50,325 nucleotides of DNA from an uncultured Dorea sp. (GCA_910584615.1 CAJUAM010000025.1:1-50325); one strand, 5' to 3'; counted from the first letter of the stretch, positions 15,335-24,470 are shown. Made by a program: numbers and translations. Notes: a model not told the origin generated them from the letters alone.

Positions 15335-17323
15335 GTGCAGAGGATTGGAGTATTTGTCTGCCATTGCGGAAGTAATATCGCGGCAACGGTAGACGTAGCG
15401 AAAGTAGCAGAGATGGCGCTTTTAGAGCCGGGAGTTGTCCATGCGGAAGATTACCAGTATATGTGCTCTGAAGCAGGACAGGCAAAAATTGCAGATGCCA
15501 TCCATGAAAAAAAATTAACAAGTATTGTAGTTTGTTCCTGCTCTCCGCGTATGCATGAGGCTACCTTTAGGAAAGCTGCGGAGCGCGCAGGTCTGAATCC
15601 GTATATGGTAGAGATCGCCAATATCCGTGAGCACTGTTCATGGATCCATAAAGATATGGAGGAGGCGACGAAGAAGGCTGTTATCCTGATGAGAGCTGCA
15701 GTTGCGAAAGTGAACTTAAATACGCCGCTTAAGCCCGGCGAGAGCCGTGTGACTAAGAGAGCGCTCATCATCGGCGGCGGTATCGCAGGTATCCAGACAG
15801 CTCTTGACATTGCGGACGCAGGCTACGAGGTAGATATTGTAGAGAAGACACCAAGTATCGGAGGAAGGATGTCCCAGCTTGACAAGACTTTCCCGACACT
15901 GGACTGTTCCGCCTGTATCCTGACGCCGAAGATGGTGGAGGCGTCTGCTCATGAAAAGATCAATATCTATACATACAGTGAAGTGGAAAATGTAAGCGGA
16001 TTCGTAGGCGACTTTACAGTAGATATCCGCAAGAAAGCAAGAAGCGTCGATATGGATAAATGTACAGGCTGCGGTGTCTGTCAGGAAAAATGTCCGTCTA
16101 AAAAGGCTCCGAGTGAGTTTAACCGGGGACTCAATAACAGAAGCGCTATCTACACCCCGTTTGCACAGGCAATCCCTAATGTTCCTGTCATTGACAAAGA
16201 GTCCTGTATCAAGTTTAAGACCGGAAAATGCGGGATCTGTTCTAAAGTTTGTCAGGCGGGCGCTATCAACTACGAACAGAAGGACGAGATCGTTACAGAG
16301 AAGTACGGCGCGATCGTGGTTGCCACAGGTTTTGACACCATCAATCTTGATAAGTATGACGAGTACGCGTACAGCCAGAGCAAGGATGTCATCACATCTT
16401 TAGAGCTTGAGCGTGTGATGAACGCGGCAGGACCGACTCACGGACATTTAGAGCGTCTTTCTGACGGAAAAGCCCCGAAGGAGATGGTATTTATCCAGTG
16501 CGTAGGCAGCCGTTGTTCAGACGACAGAGGAAAGCCTTACTGCTCAAAGATCTGCTGTATGTATACGGCAAAACACGCTATGCTCATACGGGATAAATAT
16601 CCTGATGTAAACGTAACGGTATTTTATATTGATGTGCGTACACCGGGCAAGAACTTTGATGAGTTCTACAGAAGAGCTGTAGAACAGTACGGTGTGAATT
16701 ATATCAAAGGGCAGGTTGGAAAGGTCATCCCGCAGCCAAATGGGAAGCTTTTGGTACAGGGGTCAGATCTTCTTGATAATAAACAGATCCTTAAGGAAGC
16801 GGATATGGTTGTCCTTGCTACGGCGATCGAGCCGAATCCGGACGTAAGAAAGATCGCTACCATGCTGACAGCAAGTATTGATACCAACAATTTCCTGACA
16901 GAGGCTCACGCGAAGCTGCGTCCGGTAGAATCGCCGACAGCAGGGATCTTCCTCTCAGGCGTATGCCAGGGACCAAAGGATATCCCGGAGACCGTTGCGC
17001 AGGCGGGTGCTGCTGCAGTGAAGGCGATCGGTCTTCTTGCCAAGGATAAGCTTTTGACGAATCCGTGTACTGCTCATTCAGATGAGCTTCTCTGTAACGG
17101 ATGCTCTACTTGTGAGAATGTATGTCCTTACGGAGCTATCACTTACGAGGATAAAGAAGTCAATGACCATGGTATCCGTGAGGTACGCCGCCTTGCAGTT
17201 GTCAACAGCGCGCTTTGTCAGGGCTGCGGCGCTTGTACGGTAGCATGTCCGTCAGGAGCTATGGACCTTCAGGGATTCTCAAACAGACAGATCATAGCGG
17301 AGGTGGATGCAATATGTCGATAG
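15335..17323 (+). CDS. hdrA: HdrA-like electron-bifurcating flavoprotein
   Basis: GTG start behind a near-perfect AGGAGGTGAT. The order is the HdrA order: an N-terminal domain with CHCGSN and a Cys set, FAD-binding GGGIAG at 147-152, the RMSQLDKTFPTLDCSACIL segment, an inserted ferredoxin (CTGCGVCQEKCP near 243), more FAD domain, and two C-terminal ferredoxin motifs (CNGCSTCENVCP, CQGCGACTVACP). At 662 residues it is full length. HdrA holds the FAD that splits electron pairs between ferredoxin and a high-potential acceptor. It overlaps flxD by 10 bases. Confidence 0.9.
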   Translation: MQRIGVFVCHCGSNIAATVDVAKVAEMALLEPGVVHAEDYQYMCSEAGQAKIADAIHEKKLTSIVVCSCSPRMHEATFRKAAERAGLNPYMVEIANIREHCSWIHKDMEEATKKAVILMRAAVAKVNLNTPLKPGESRVTKRALIIGGGIAGIQTALDIADAGYEVDIVEKTPSIGGRMSQLDKTFPTLDCSACILTPKMVEASAHEKINIYTYSEVENVSGFVGDFTVDIRKKARSVDMDKCTGCGVCQEKCPSKKAPSEFNRGLNNRSAIYTPFAQAIPNVPVIDKESCIKFKTGKCGICSKVCQAGAINYEQKDEIVTEKYGAIVVATGFDTINLDKYDEYAYSQSKDVITSLELERVMNAAGPTHGHLERLSDGKAPKEMVFIQCVGSRCSDDRGKPYCSKICCMYTAKHAMLIRDKYPDVNVTVFYIDVRTPGKNFDEFYRRAVEQYGVNYIKGQVGKVIPQPNGKLLVQGSDLLDNKQILKEADMVVLATAIEPNPDVRKIATMLTASIDTNNFLTEAHAKLRPVESPTAGIFLSGVCQGPKDIPETVAQAGAAAVKAIGLLAKDKLLTNPCTAHSDELLCNGCSTCENVCPYGAITYEDKEVNDHGIREVRRLAVVNSALCQGCGACTVACPSGAMDLQGFSNRQIIAEVDAICR

Positions 17324-17754
17324 AAAAGAAAGAGTTCAGACCGAAAATTGTAGCGTTCTGCTGTAACTGGTGCAGTTATGCGGGAGCTGACCTTGCAGGC
17401 AGCAGCCGTCTTGGTTATCCGGCAGATGTAAAGATCATCCGCGTTCCTTGTTCCTGCCGTGTAAACCCGATGTTTATCTTAAGGGCATTTGAAAAAGGGG
17501 CAGACGGAGTGATCATGTGCGGCTGCCATCCGGGCGACTGCCATTACAGTACAGGTAATTTCTACGCGAGAAGGCGTATGACGCTTTTATTCTCCATGCT
17601 TGACTATATCGGCGTGGAAAACGGGCGTACACGGGTAGAGTGGGTATCGGCAGCGGAGGGTGTAAAATTCTCTGACACCATGAACAGTTTTGTGGAAAAG
17701 ATCTACTCACTCGGCGAAAATGTAAGATTGGGGGATTTAAGATGCAGGAATTGA
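17314..17754 (+). CDS. flxD: FlxD/MvhD-type 2Fe-2S electron-transfer subunit
   Basis: The 146-residue protein carries the MvhD cysteine pattern: FCCNWCSYAGAD near the N-terminus, PCSCRVNP, and CGCHPGDCHY. MvhD-type subunits hold a [2Fe-2S] cluster and dock an electron input module onto HdrA. The start at 17314 is fixed by GGAGGTGGAT and overlaps hdrA by 10 bases. A longer upstream reading runs inside the HdrA ferredoxin and is not real. It also overlaps the next gene by 13 bases. Confidence 0.87.
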   Translation: MSIEKKEFRPKIVAFCCNWCSYAGADLAGSSRLGYPADVKIIRVPCSCRVNPMFILRAFEKGADGVIMCGCHPGDCHYSTGNFYARRRMTLLFSMLDYIGVENGRTRVEWVSAAEGVKFSDTMNSFVEKIYSLGENVRLGDLRCRN

Positions 17755-18716
17755 TTAATCGTGCTAAGATGCTGCTGGAAGACGGAACAGTGGCGCGAGT
17801 TCTTGGCTGGAAGGCCGGAGACCTGCCTTACAATCCGGAGCCGGCTTACTTTGAGAGCGCAGAGTCTTTAAAGGATTTTGTATACAACGGATTCTGCGGA
17901 GCGAATTTAAGTAAATACATGATCGAGGCATCAAAATTAGAAGGCAAGACTTTAGTATGCCTGAAGCCATGTGATACATATAGTTTTAACCAGCTCATTA
18001 AAGAGCACCGAATAGACCGGGAGAAAGCGTACATTATCGGTGTGGGCTGCAAGGGAAAGCTGGATATCGAAAAGATCAGAAATCACGGTGTGAAGGGTAT
18101 CGAGAGTATTCAGGGCGCTGAGATTTCTGACGAGGCAGATACTCTTTCCATTCAGACTATTTACGGAGAAAGATCCATAGCCTACGCTGATGCCATGTTA
18201 GAAAGATGCCATGTGTGCAAAGGAAAAGAGCATAAGATTTATGACGAACAGATCTTTGAGTCCAAAGAGACAAAGGATGGCGAGCGTTTTGATGAAGTTT
18301 CCCGGATAGAAAAGATGTCTTCGGCGGAGAAGTTTGCGTTTTTTAAGGAGGAGCTTAGCAAGTGTATCCGCTGCAACGCCTGCAGAAATGTCTGTCCGGC
18401 CTGCAGCTGCCGCAAGTGCGTCTTTGACAGCAATAAGTTCGACAGCTCCCAGAAGGCGAATGTGGATTCCTTTGAGGAGAAGATGTTCCATATTATCCGC
18501 GCATTCCATGTGGCAGGAAGATGTACGGACTGCGGTGAGTGCAGCCGTGTATGCCCGCAGGGGATCCCGCTTCACCTGTTTAACCGCAAGTTCATTAAAG
18601 ATATTGATGAGCTTTACGGCGAGTATCAGGCAGGAGATGACACCGATTCAAAAGCACCGCTCACAAACTATACGTTTGAGGATGCGGAACCAAGTATTGT
18701 AGGAAAGAGGGGATAA
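17742..18716 (+). CDS. flxC: FlxC-like iron-sulfur subunit
   Basis: The N-terminal 200 residues resemble FrhB/HdrB-associated flavin or Fe-S adaptors (LKPCDTYSFNQLIKEH and a GVGCKGKLD block). Two ferredoxin sites follow, CIRCNACRNVCPACSCRKC and CTDCGECSRVCP. Its place between the MvhD-like and AsrA-like genes matches the FlxABCD-HdrABC clusters known from sulfate reducers and other anaerobes, in which FlxA-D take electrons from NADH. The exact Flx letter is by position and is less certain than the family. Confidence 0.75.
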   Translation: MQELINRAKMLLEDGTVARVLGWKAGDLPYNPEPAYFESAESLKDFVYNGFCGANLSKYMIEASKLEGKTLVCLKPCDTYSFNQLIKEHRIDREKAYIIGVGCKGKLDIEKIRNHGVKGIESIQGAEISDEADTLSIQTIYGERSIAYADAMLERCHVCKGKEHKIYDEQIFESKETKDGERFDEVSRIEKMSSAEKFAFFKEELSKCIRCNACRNVCPACSCRKCVFDSNKFDSSQKANVDSFEEKMFHIIRAFHVAGRCTDCGECSRVCPQGIPLHLFNRKFIKDIDELYGEYQAGDDTDSKAPLTNYTFEDAEPSIVGKRG

Positions 18717-18719
18717 TGT

Positions 18720-19751
18720 ATGTATAAGATCGCAAAAGAAAATCTTTCCGCATTATTCCAGTTAATCGCGGATAGTCAGGAATTGTACCTTCCGGTAAAG
18801 ACAGCCGGACAGGTAAACTTTGCCGCATGGAGTGAGGGGGCAGATGTTGCCCTTGATACGCTCAAATCCGTAAAATCTCCGAAAGATGCATTTTTTCCGC
18901 AGAGTGAGGGTCTTTATACGGTAAAGCGGGAAGGCAAAAAGATGAAGGTAGAGCCGGAGGAGCTTAAAAATCAGGATTTTGTCGTGTTTGGCATGAAAGC
19001 CTGTGATGTGAAAGGCCTGGAGGTGCTGGACAATGTATTCTTGTCCGATCCTGTTGATACTTTTTACGCGGCAAGAAGAGACCACGGAACAGTCGTTGCT
19101 CTTGCCTGCCATGAGCCGGAAGAGTCCTGCTTTTGCAAGGTGTTTGGTGTAGATGCGGCGAACCCGGCGGCAGACGTAGCCTGCTGGATGATTGGGGAAG
19201 ACCTTTACTGGAAAGCCCTCACAGAAAAAGGCGAGGCACTGACCGGAAAAGTAAAAGAGCTTCTTACAGATGCGGACGAGGTTCCTGTTGAGACGGAAAA
19301 AGAAGCTATCCACAATATAGTAGAAAGACTGCCGTACATGAACCTTTCCTTAGACGGATGGAACGGCGATGTTCTTTCAGAAAAATTTGACGACAAGCTC
19401 TGGGAAGAGTTATATAAGCCATGTCTGGCCTGCGGTACGTGTACGTTTGTATGCCCTACCTGCCAGTGCTATGACATCAAAGATTATGATACAGGAAACA
19501 GCGTTTCCCGTTACCGCTGCTGGGATTCCTGTATGTATTCAGACTTTACGATGATGGCCCACGGCAACAACCGTACAAGCCAGATGCAGAGATTCCGCCA
19601 GAGGTTCATGCACAAGCTGGTATACTATCCGGCTAACAATGACGGCATGTACTCCTGTGTAGGATGCGGCCGCTGTGTGGAAAAATGTCCGGCTTCCCTC
19701 AATATCGTAAAGGTGATCAAAGCATTTCAGAAACAGGGAGGTGAAAAATAA
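18720..19751 (+). CDS. flxB: FlxB-like 4Fe-4S dicluster subunit (AsrA/HydB-type)
   Basis: A 343-residue protein related to anaerobic sulfite reductase subunit A and hydrogenase beta-like subunits: VVFGMKACDVKGLEVLD and FYAARRDHG in the N-terminal half, then two ferredoxin motifs, CLACGTCTFVCPTCQC near residue 236 and CVGCGRCVEKCP near 316. In the Flx module it passes electrons from FlxA toward FlxD-HdrA. It starts 3 bases after flxC and shares one base with the flxA start. Confidence 0.8.
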   Translation: MYKIAKENLSALFQLIADSQELYLPVKTAGQVNFAAWSEGADVALDTLKSVKSPKDAFFPQSEGLYTVKREGKKMKVEPEELKNQDFVVFGMKACDVKGLEVLDNVFLSDPVDTFYAARRDHGTVVALACHEPEESCFCKVFGVDAANPAADVACWMIGEDLYWKALTEKGEALTGKVKELLTDADEVPVETEKEAIHNIVERLPYMNLSLDGWNGDVLSEKFDDKLWEELYKPCLACGTCTFVCPTCQCYDIKDYDTGNSVSRYRCWDSCMYSDFTMMAHGNNRTSQMQRFRQRFMHKLVYYPANNDGMYSCVGCGRCVEKCPASLNIVKVIKAFQKQGGEK

Positions 19752-20605
19752 TGAGTGAATGTACCTGTCATAAAAATTATACTTTAGATACGTTGATCCC
19801 TAAGGTCGGCGTGATCACGGATATCCGTCAGGAGACGCCTGATGTCAAGACTTTCCGTGTCAATGCGCCGGAGGGTGGAAAGCTTTTTGAGCATATGCCG
19901 GGGCAGTGTGCCATGGTATGCGCGCCGGGTGTCAGCGAAGGTATGTTTTCCATTACTTCTTCGCCCACGAACAAAGAGTATCAGGAGTTCAGTATTAAAA
20001 AATGCGGAGTCCTTACAGATTATCTTCACAGTCTTGAGGTGGGTGATGAGATTACGGTCCGCGGGCCTTACGGCAATTCTTTCCCGGTAGAAACAGAGCT
20101 TAAGGGGAAGAACCTTTTGTTCATTGCCGGAGGTATCGGTCTTGCGCCTCTTCGTTCTGTGATCAATTATGTCATCGACAACCGGGAGAATTACGGAACG
20201 GTTGATATTGTGTACGGCTCCCGCTCGGCAGATGACCTTGTACAGCTGAAAGAGATCAAAGAAGTGTGGATGAAGACCGAAGGGATCAATGTCCATCTGA
20301 CTATCGACCGTGAGCAGGAAGGATGGGACGGTCATGTAGGCTTCGTTCCTAATTATGTGAAGGAGCTTGGCTTTGACACAGAAAGAACCGCTCTTGTGTG
20401 CGGACCTCCGATCATGATCAAATTTGTGCTGGCTGGACTTAAAGAGCTTGGCTTTACAACAGAGCAGGTATATACTACCTTAGAGCTTCGTATGAAGTGT
20501 GGTGTAGGTAAGTGCGGACGCTGCAATATCGGTTCTAAATATGTGTGCAAAGACGGACCGGTGTTCCGCTTTGATGAGATTGATGAGTTGCCGAATGAAT
20601 ATTAA
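19751..20605 (+). CDS. flxA: FlxA-like FAD/NAD(P)H-binding oxidoreductase
   Basis: A ferredoxin-reductase fold of 284 residues. The FAD pocket includes GMFSITSSP and the GPYGNSF loop. GGIGLAPLRSVI binds the NAD(P)H pyrophosphate, and a nicotinamide-side CGPPIMIKF follows. The C-terminal CGVGKCGRC set with a later cysteine binds a [2Fe-2S] cluster as in PyrK. This is the electron entry subunit, and NADH is the likely donor. The start overlaps flxB by one base and has GGAGGTG upstream. It is the last gene of the tight hdr-flx run; a 48-base gap precedes frdB. Confidence 0.85.
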   Translation: MSECTCHKNYTLDTLIPKVGVITDIRQETPDVKTFRVNAPEGGKLFEHMPGQCAMVCAPGVSEGMFSITSSPTNKEYQEFSIKKCGVLTDYLHSLEVGDEITVRGPYGNSFPVETELKGKNLLFIAGGIGLAPLRSVINYVIDNRENYGTVDIVYGSRSADDLVQLKEIKEVWMKTEGINVHLTIDREQEGWDGHVGFVPNYVKELGFDTERTALVCGPPIMIKFVLAGLKELGFTTEQVYTTLELRMKCGVGKCGRCNIGSKYVCKDGPVFRFDEIDELPNEY

Positions 20606-20623
20606 TATTGTAGTGCGATATGA

Positions 20624-20637
20624 CGTTAAAACTAACG
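20624..20637 (+). promoter_or_regulatory. Small intercistronic hairpin before frdB
   Basis: CGTTA-AAAC-TAACG is a perfect 5-base-pair hairpin just before the GAAAGGA site of frdB. With no T-tract it is not a terminator; it could set mRNA processing or stability between hdr-flx and frd. Confidence 0.3.
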
Positions 20638-20653
20638 AAAGGATACAAATAAC

Positions 20654-21328
20654 ATGGAAAATATGGTAAATGTATATTTTAGCGGTAAAAGATACAGCGT
20701 TCCGGCAGATCTTACGATTATGACCGCCATGGAATACGCTGGCTATACATGGAAGAGAGGCTGCGGCTGCCGTCATGGTTTCTGCGGCGCCTGTGCGACC
20801 GTATACAGAATTAAAGGTAAGAATGAGCTTAAGACCTGCCTTGCATGCCAGACACAGGTGGAAGAGGGTATGTACGTGGCAAGTATCCCATTTTTCCCGA
20901 CAGATAAGAGAACCTATGAGATTGAAGACATCAAGCCGACCCAGCAGATCATGATGGAGCTTTATCCGGAAATCTACAGCTGTATCGGATGTAATGCCTG
21001 CACAAAAGCATGTACGCAGGATCTGAATGTTATGCAGTATATCGCGTATGCCCAGAGAGGCGAGTTTGAGAAATGCGCGGAAGAATCCTTCGACTGCATC
21101 GGCTGCGGCTGCTGTACTGTAAGATGTCCGGCCGGAATCTCTCATCCGCACGTAGGCGTGCTGGCAAGGAGACTGACCGGAAAATATATTGCACCTGAGA
21201 CAAAGCATCTTACAGACCGCGTTGAGGAGATCAACAAGGGCGAGTATGATGAGCTGATCGAGCAGATCATGCAGAAAAACATCACCGAGATGCAGGAACT
21301 TTATAATACAAGAGAGATTGAGAAATAA
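20654..21328 (+). CDS. frdB: Fumarate reductase iron-sulfur subunit
   Basis: A plant-type [2Fe-2S] site (CGCRHGFCGAC, then CLAC) occupies the first 80 residues. Two ferredoxin motifs follow, CIGCNACTKAC and CIGCGCCTVRCP. Both have four cysteines, predicting two [4Fe-4S] clusters where E. coli FrdB has one [4Fe-4S] and one [3Fe-4S]. At 224 residues it lacks the CCG domain fused to this module in archaeal TfrB; the separate HdrB in this cluster supplies that domain. It ends 14 bases before frdA. Confidence 0.85.
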   Translation: MENMVNVYFSGKRYSVPADLTIMTAMEYAGYTWKRGCGCRHGFCGACATVYRIKGKNELKTCLACQTQVEEGMYVASIPFFPTDKRTYEIEDIKPTQQIMMELYPEIYSCIGCNACTKACTQDLNVMQYIAYAQRGEFEKCAEESFDCIGCGCCTVRCPAGISHPHVGVLARRLTGKYIAPETKHLTDRVEEINKGEYDELIEQIMQKNITEMQELYNTREIEK

Positions 21329-21342
21329 GGGAGGGCGTGAAC

Positions 21343-22953
21343 ATGTATACACCATATCCAGAGAATATGATGGAATCCATCAAAAAGGTAGAGGCTACAA
21401 GGGCAGAACGTATGTCTACAGAACCAAGACGTCTGACTGCGGACGAAAAAGATGCTCTCCTTAAGGAATTCCATCCAGATTATGATCCGGATGCTTTTGC
21501 GGAGATTAAAGTGGGTCCCAATAAGGGGCAGAAGGCTCCGATCGAATTAGCTGAGATGCTCCACTCCACAAGCCGTATCGTAAATGAGGATATTGATATT
21601 ACAAAAATTGACTATGACGTAGACGTACTTGTGATCGGAGGCGGCGGCGCCGGTTCCTCCTGTGCTATTGAAGCCCACAATGCAGGAGCCAACGTTATGA
21701 TCGTGACAAAGCTTCGTATCGGTGATGCCAATACAATGATGGCAGAAGGCGGTATCCAGGCGGCAGACAAGGAGAATGATTCTCCGGTGCAGCATTATCT
21801 TGACTGCTTTGGAGGCGGACATTTTGCCGCGAGACCAGAGCTTGTGAAACGTCTTGTTATGGAAGCTCCGGATGCCATCAAATGGCTGAACGAGCTTGGT
21901 GTTATGTTTGATAAAGACGAAGACGGACGTATGGTAACAACTCACGGCGGCGGCACATCCAGAAAGAGGATGCATGCATGTAAGGATTACTCAGGCGCTG
22001 AGATCATGCGTACTGTTAGAGATGAAGTGTTAAACCTCGGCATTCCGGTAGTGGAGTTTACCTCCGCGGTAGAACTTTTAAAGGATGATAAAGGACAGGC
22101 GGCAGGGGCAATCCTCCTTAACATGGAAACAGGAGATTATTCGGTCGCAAGGGCGAAGACAGTCGTGATCGCTACAGGCGGCGCGGGAAGGATGCATTAT
22201 CAGGGATTCCCTACTTCCAATCACTATGGCGCGACAGCAGACGGACTTGTGTTAGGTTACAGGGCGGGAGTGCCTCTTCTTTACCAGGATTCTATCCAGT
22301 ATCATCCGACAGGCGTAGCTCATCCGGTGCAGATCCAGGGAGCGCTTGTTACAGAGAAAGTGCGTTCTGTTGGAGCCCAGCTTGTAAATGCTGAAGGTGA
22401 GGCATATATCCATCCGCTTGAAACACGTGATGTGAATGCTTCCGGTGTTATCCGTGAGTGTGAGGAGGGCCGCGGCGTAGAGGCTCCAAGCGGTCAGAAG
22501 GGTGTATGGCTTGACACACCTATGATCGAGATCCTTGGAGGAGAAGGAACTATTGAGAAGAGAATCCCGGCTATGTTCCGTATGTACATGAAATACGGGA
22601 TTGATATGAGAAAAGTGCCGATCCTTATTTATCCGACTCTGCATTACCAGAACGGCGGTCTTGAGATTGACGGAGAAGGATTTACGAAGGCAATCCCGAA
22701 TCTTCTGGCAGCAGGAGAGGTTGCAGGAGGAATCCACGGAAGAAACCGTCTGATGGGTAATTCTCTTCTTGATGTCATCGTATTTGGCCGAAATGCCGGT
22801 AAAAAGGCTGCGGCAAAGGCAAAAGAGGTAGAGTTAGGCAGTATGAATCTTGATCATGTGGCAGGCTATGCCAAGGAGTTAGAGGGCGCTTCAGTCGCTA
22901 CAGGAGAGGTATCGCCAAAGCTCCTTCCAAAATACGCCCGTCATGAGAGATAG
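21343..22953 (+). CDS. frdA: Soluble fumarate reductase flavoprotein subunit
   Basis: The FAD motif GGGGAGSS lies near residue 100, after an unusual N-terminal extension of about 90 residues. Catalytic-family motifs are present: QYHPTGV, RDVNASGVIRE, HYQNGGLEID and NRLMGNSLLDVIVFGR. The histidine that covalently holds FAD in membrane-bound FrdA is Asn130 here, so FAD is predicted to be noncovalent. No FrdC/FrdD anchor is encoded nearby, so the FrdAB pair should be cytosolic. I start at ATG 21343 (GGGAGGG upstream), not the GTG six bases earlier. It reduces fumarate to succinate with electrons from FrdB. Confidence 0.85.
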   Translation: MYTPYPENMMESIKKVEATRAERMSTEPRRLTADEKDALLKEFHPDYDPDAFAEIKVGPNKGQKAPIELAEMLHSTSRIVNEDIDITKIDYDVDVLVIGGGGAGSSCAIEAHNAGANVMIVTKLRIGDANTMMAEGGIQAADKENDSPVQHYLDCFGGGHFAARPELVKRLVMEAPDAIKWLNELGVMFDKDEDGRMVTTHGGGTSRKRMHACKDYSGAEIMRTVRDEVLNLGIPVVEFTSAVELLKDDKGQAAGAILLNMETGDYSVARAKTVVIATGGAGRMHYQGFPTSNHYGATADGLVLGYRAGVPLLYQDSIQYHPTGVAHPVQIQGALVTEKVRSVGAQLVNAEGEAYIHPLETRDVNASGVIRECEEGRGVEAPSGQKGVWLDTPMIEILGGEGTIEKRIPAMFRMYMKYGIDMRKVPILIYPTLHYQNGGLEIDGEGFTKAIPNLLAAGEVAGGIHGRNRLMGNSLLDVIVFGRNAGKKAAAKAKEVELGSMNLDHVAGYAKELEGASVATGEVSPKLLPKYARHER

Positions 22954-23000
22954 AACCAGTAGAGAATAGAAACAAGTTGAATTTATAGGAGATTATGATT

Positions 23001-23843
23001 ATGCGTGAAATCGAAGTCAGTAAACTTACGGATGTAATTGAAAAGCTTTGTATCGCAGCAAATGAGCATCTTCCGGAGGACGTAAAGTGCGCTATAAAAA
23101 ATTGCCGTGCGTGTGAAGACGGGGAGATCGCCAAGGGAGTTCTCGATAATATTATCGAGAACTTCGAGATTGCGGATAACGAGTGTGTGCCGATCTGTCA
23201 GGATACCGGTATGGCATGTGTATTTTTAGAGATCGGACAGGATGTCCATCTTACAGGCGGTGATCTTGCCGAAGCAGTAGATGAAGGCGTACGCCGCGGA
23301 TACGATAAAGGATATCTGCGTAAATCAGTTGTAAAAGATCCGGTGCGCCGCGGGAATACAGGAGATAATACACCAGCGATGCTCTATACAGAGATTGTTC
23401 CGGGAGATCAGATCAAGGTTACGGTAGGGCCAAAAGGTTTCGGAAGCGAGAATATGAGCCAGATCCGTATGTTTAAGCCATCCCACGGTCTTTCGGGGAT
23501 CAAAGACTTTATCCTTGAAGTTGTAGAGACAGCAGGGCCGAACCCGTGTCCGCCTATGGTTGTGGGTGTCGGAATCGGCGGAACCTTTGACAAGGCAGCT
23601 CTTCTTGCAAAGAAAGCGCTGATGAGGCCGGTTGATTCCAGCAATCAGGATCCGTTCTATGCAGATCTGGAGGTGGAGATGCTTGAAAAGATCAATGAGC
23701 TTGGAATAGGTCCCCAGGGCTTTGGCGGAAAGACAACGGCGATCGGTCTTAACATTGAGACTCTGCCGACTCATATTGCAGGTATGCCGTGTGCAGTGAA
23801 TATCAACTGCCATGTGACACGCCACAAAACGGAGGTGATATAG
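23001..23843 (+). CDS. fumA: Class I fumarate hydratase, alpha subunit
   Basis: The 280-residue protein matches the N-terminal half of oxygen-sensitive class I fumarases: VPICQDTGMACVFLEIG holds a cluster cysteine, and KDPVRRGNTGDNTPAM and GFGSENMSQIRMF are conserved. NINCHVTRHK closes the domain. With the beta subunit it interconverts malate and fumarate using a [4Fe-4S] cluster. AGGAG can serve either ATG 22995 or ATG 23001; the second gives the family's usual MREI beginning. L-tartrate dehydratase is an alternative that this context makes unlikely. Confidence 0.88.
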   Translation: MREIEVSKLTDVIEKLCIAANEHLPEDVKCAIKNCRACEDGEIAKGVLDNIIENFEIADNECVPICQDTGMACVFLEIGQDVHLTGGDLAEAVDEGVRRGYDKGYLRKSVVKDPVRRGNTGDNTPAMLYTEIVPGDQIKVTVGPKGFGSENMSQIRMFKPSHGLSGIKDFILEVVETAGPNPCPPMVVGVGIGGTFDKAALLAKKALMRPVDSSNQDPFYADLEVEMLEKINELGIGPQGFGGKTTAIGLNIETLPTHIAGMPCAVNINCHVTRHKTEVI

Positions 23844-24407
23844 ATGGCAGCAAGAAAGATTACATTACCGCTTACCGAAGAGCTTGCTAAGACACTCCAT
23901 GCAGGAGACAGCGTGCTCGTGACCGGAACGATCTATACTTCCCGTGACGCCGGACATAAGCGTATGTGCGAGTCGCTGGAAAAGGGTGAGGAGATACCAT
24001 TTGATCCAAAGGATGCAACCATCTATTATGTTGGTCCGACTCCTGCAAAGCCGGGTAAGGTGATTGGCTCCGCAGGTCCGACAACAAGCGGGCGTATGGA
24101 TGCCTACGCGCCGACCATGATGTCTGTGGGAGCAAGAGGTATGATCGGAAAGGGCGCGCGCCTTCCGGAAGTCGTTGAGGCTATGAAAAAATATTCCGGC
24201 GTGTACTTTGGAGCGATCGGAGGGGCTGGAGCGCTCCTTGCGAAATGTATTAAAAAGGCAGAGCTGATTGCTTTTGAAGATCTTGGTGCTGAGGCGCTGA
24301 GAAAGCTTTATGTAGAGGATATGCCGTTAGTCGTCATCATTGACAGCGAGGGAAATAACCTGTATGAAAGCGGACGTGCCGAATATCTGGAGCAGAAGAA
24401 TAAATAA
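23844..24407 (+). CDS. fumB: Class I fumarate hydratase, beta subunit
   Basis: The start codon directly follows the alpha stop, with GGAGGTGAT inside the alpha end. The 187 residues include VLVTGTIYTSRDAGHKRM, YYVGPTPAKPGKVIGSAGPTTSGRMD and GKGARLPEVVEAMKKY, all standard for the C-terminal swivelling domain that binds substrate. Two-subunit class I fumarases of this kind are typical of strict anaerobes. It makes the fumarate used by FrdAB. The symbol denotes the beta chain, not E. coli FumB. Confidence 0.88.
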   Translation: MAARKITLPLTEELAKTLHAGDSVLVTGTIYTSRDAGHKRMCESLEKGEEIPFDPKDATIYYVGPTPAKPGKVIGSAGPTTSGRMDAYAPTMMSVGARGMIGKGARLPEVVEAMKKYSGVYFGAIGGAGALLAKCIKKAELIAFEDLGAEALRKLYVEDMPLVVIIDSEGNNLYESGRAEYLEQKNK

Positions 24408-24410
24408 AAA

Positions 24411-24440
24411 CACTTCCTGCCAAAGATTCTGGCAGGAGTG
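24411..24440 (+). other. Intercistronic hairpin between fumarase and transporter genes
   Basis: CACTTCCTGCCA pairs with TGGCAGGAGTG with one bulged T and a 7-base loop. There is no T-tract, so it may be a partial terminator or an mRNA-stability element that lowers transporter expression. Confidence 0.4.
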
Positions 24441-24470
24441 TATACATAGTAAGAAGGGAGAACGTAAGAC

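Noticed and set aside
17215..17313. N-terminal extension of the FlxD reading
   Set aside because: These codons are the HdrA C-terminal ferredoxin in another frame; GGAGGTGGAT places the start at 17314.
20480..21355. Long minus-strand open frame opposite flxA-frdB
   Set aside because: No ribosome binding site or family features; the plus-strand genes have clear Fe-S motifs, so this is a shadow frame.
22252..22737. Minus-strand open frame opposite frdA
   Set aside because: It lies within the catalytic region of frdA with no start signals.
24411..24440. Hairpin as a full terminator between fumarase and transporter genes
   Set aside because: There is no T-tract, and the next gene starts shortly after on the same strand without a clear promoter.
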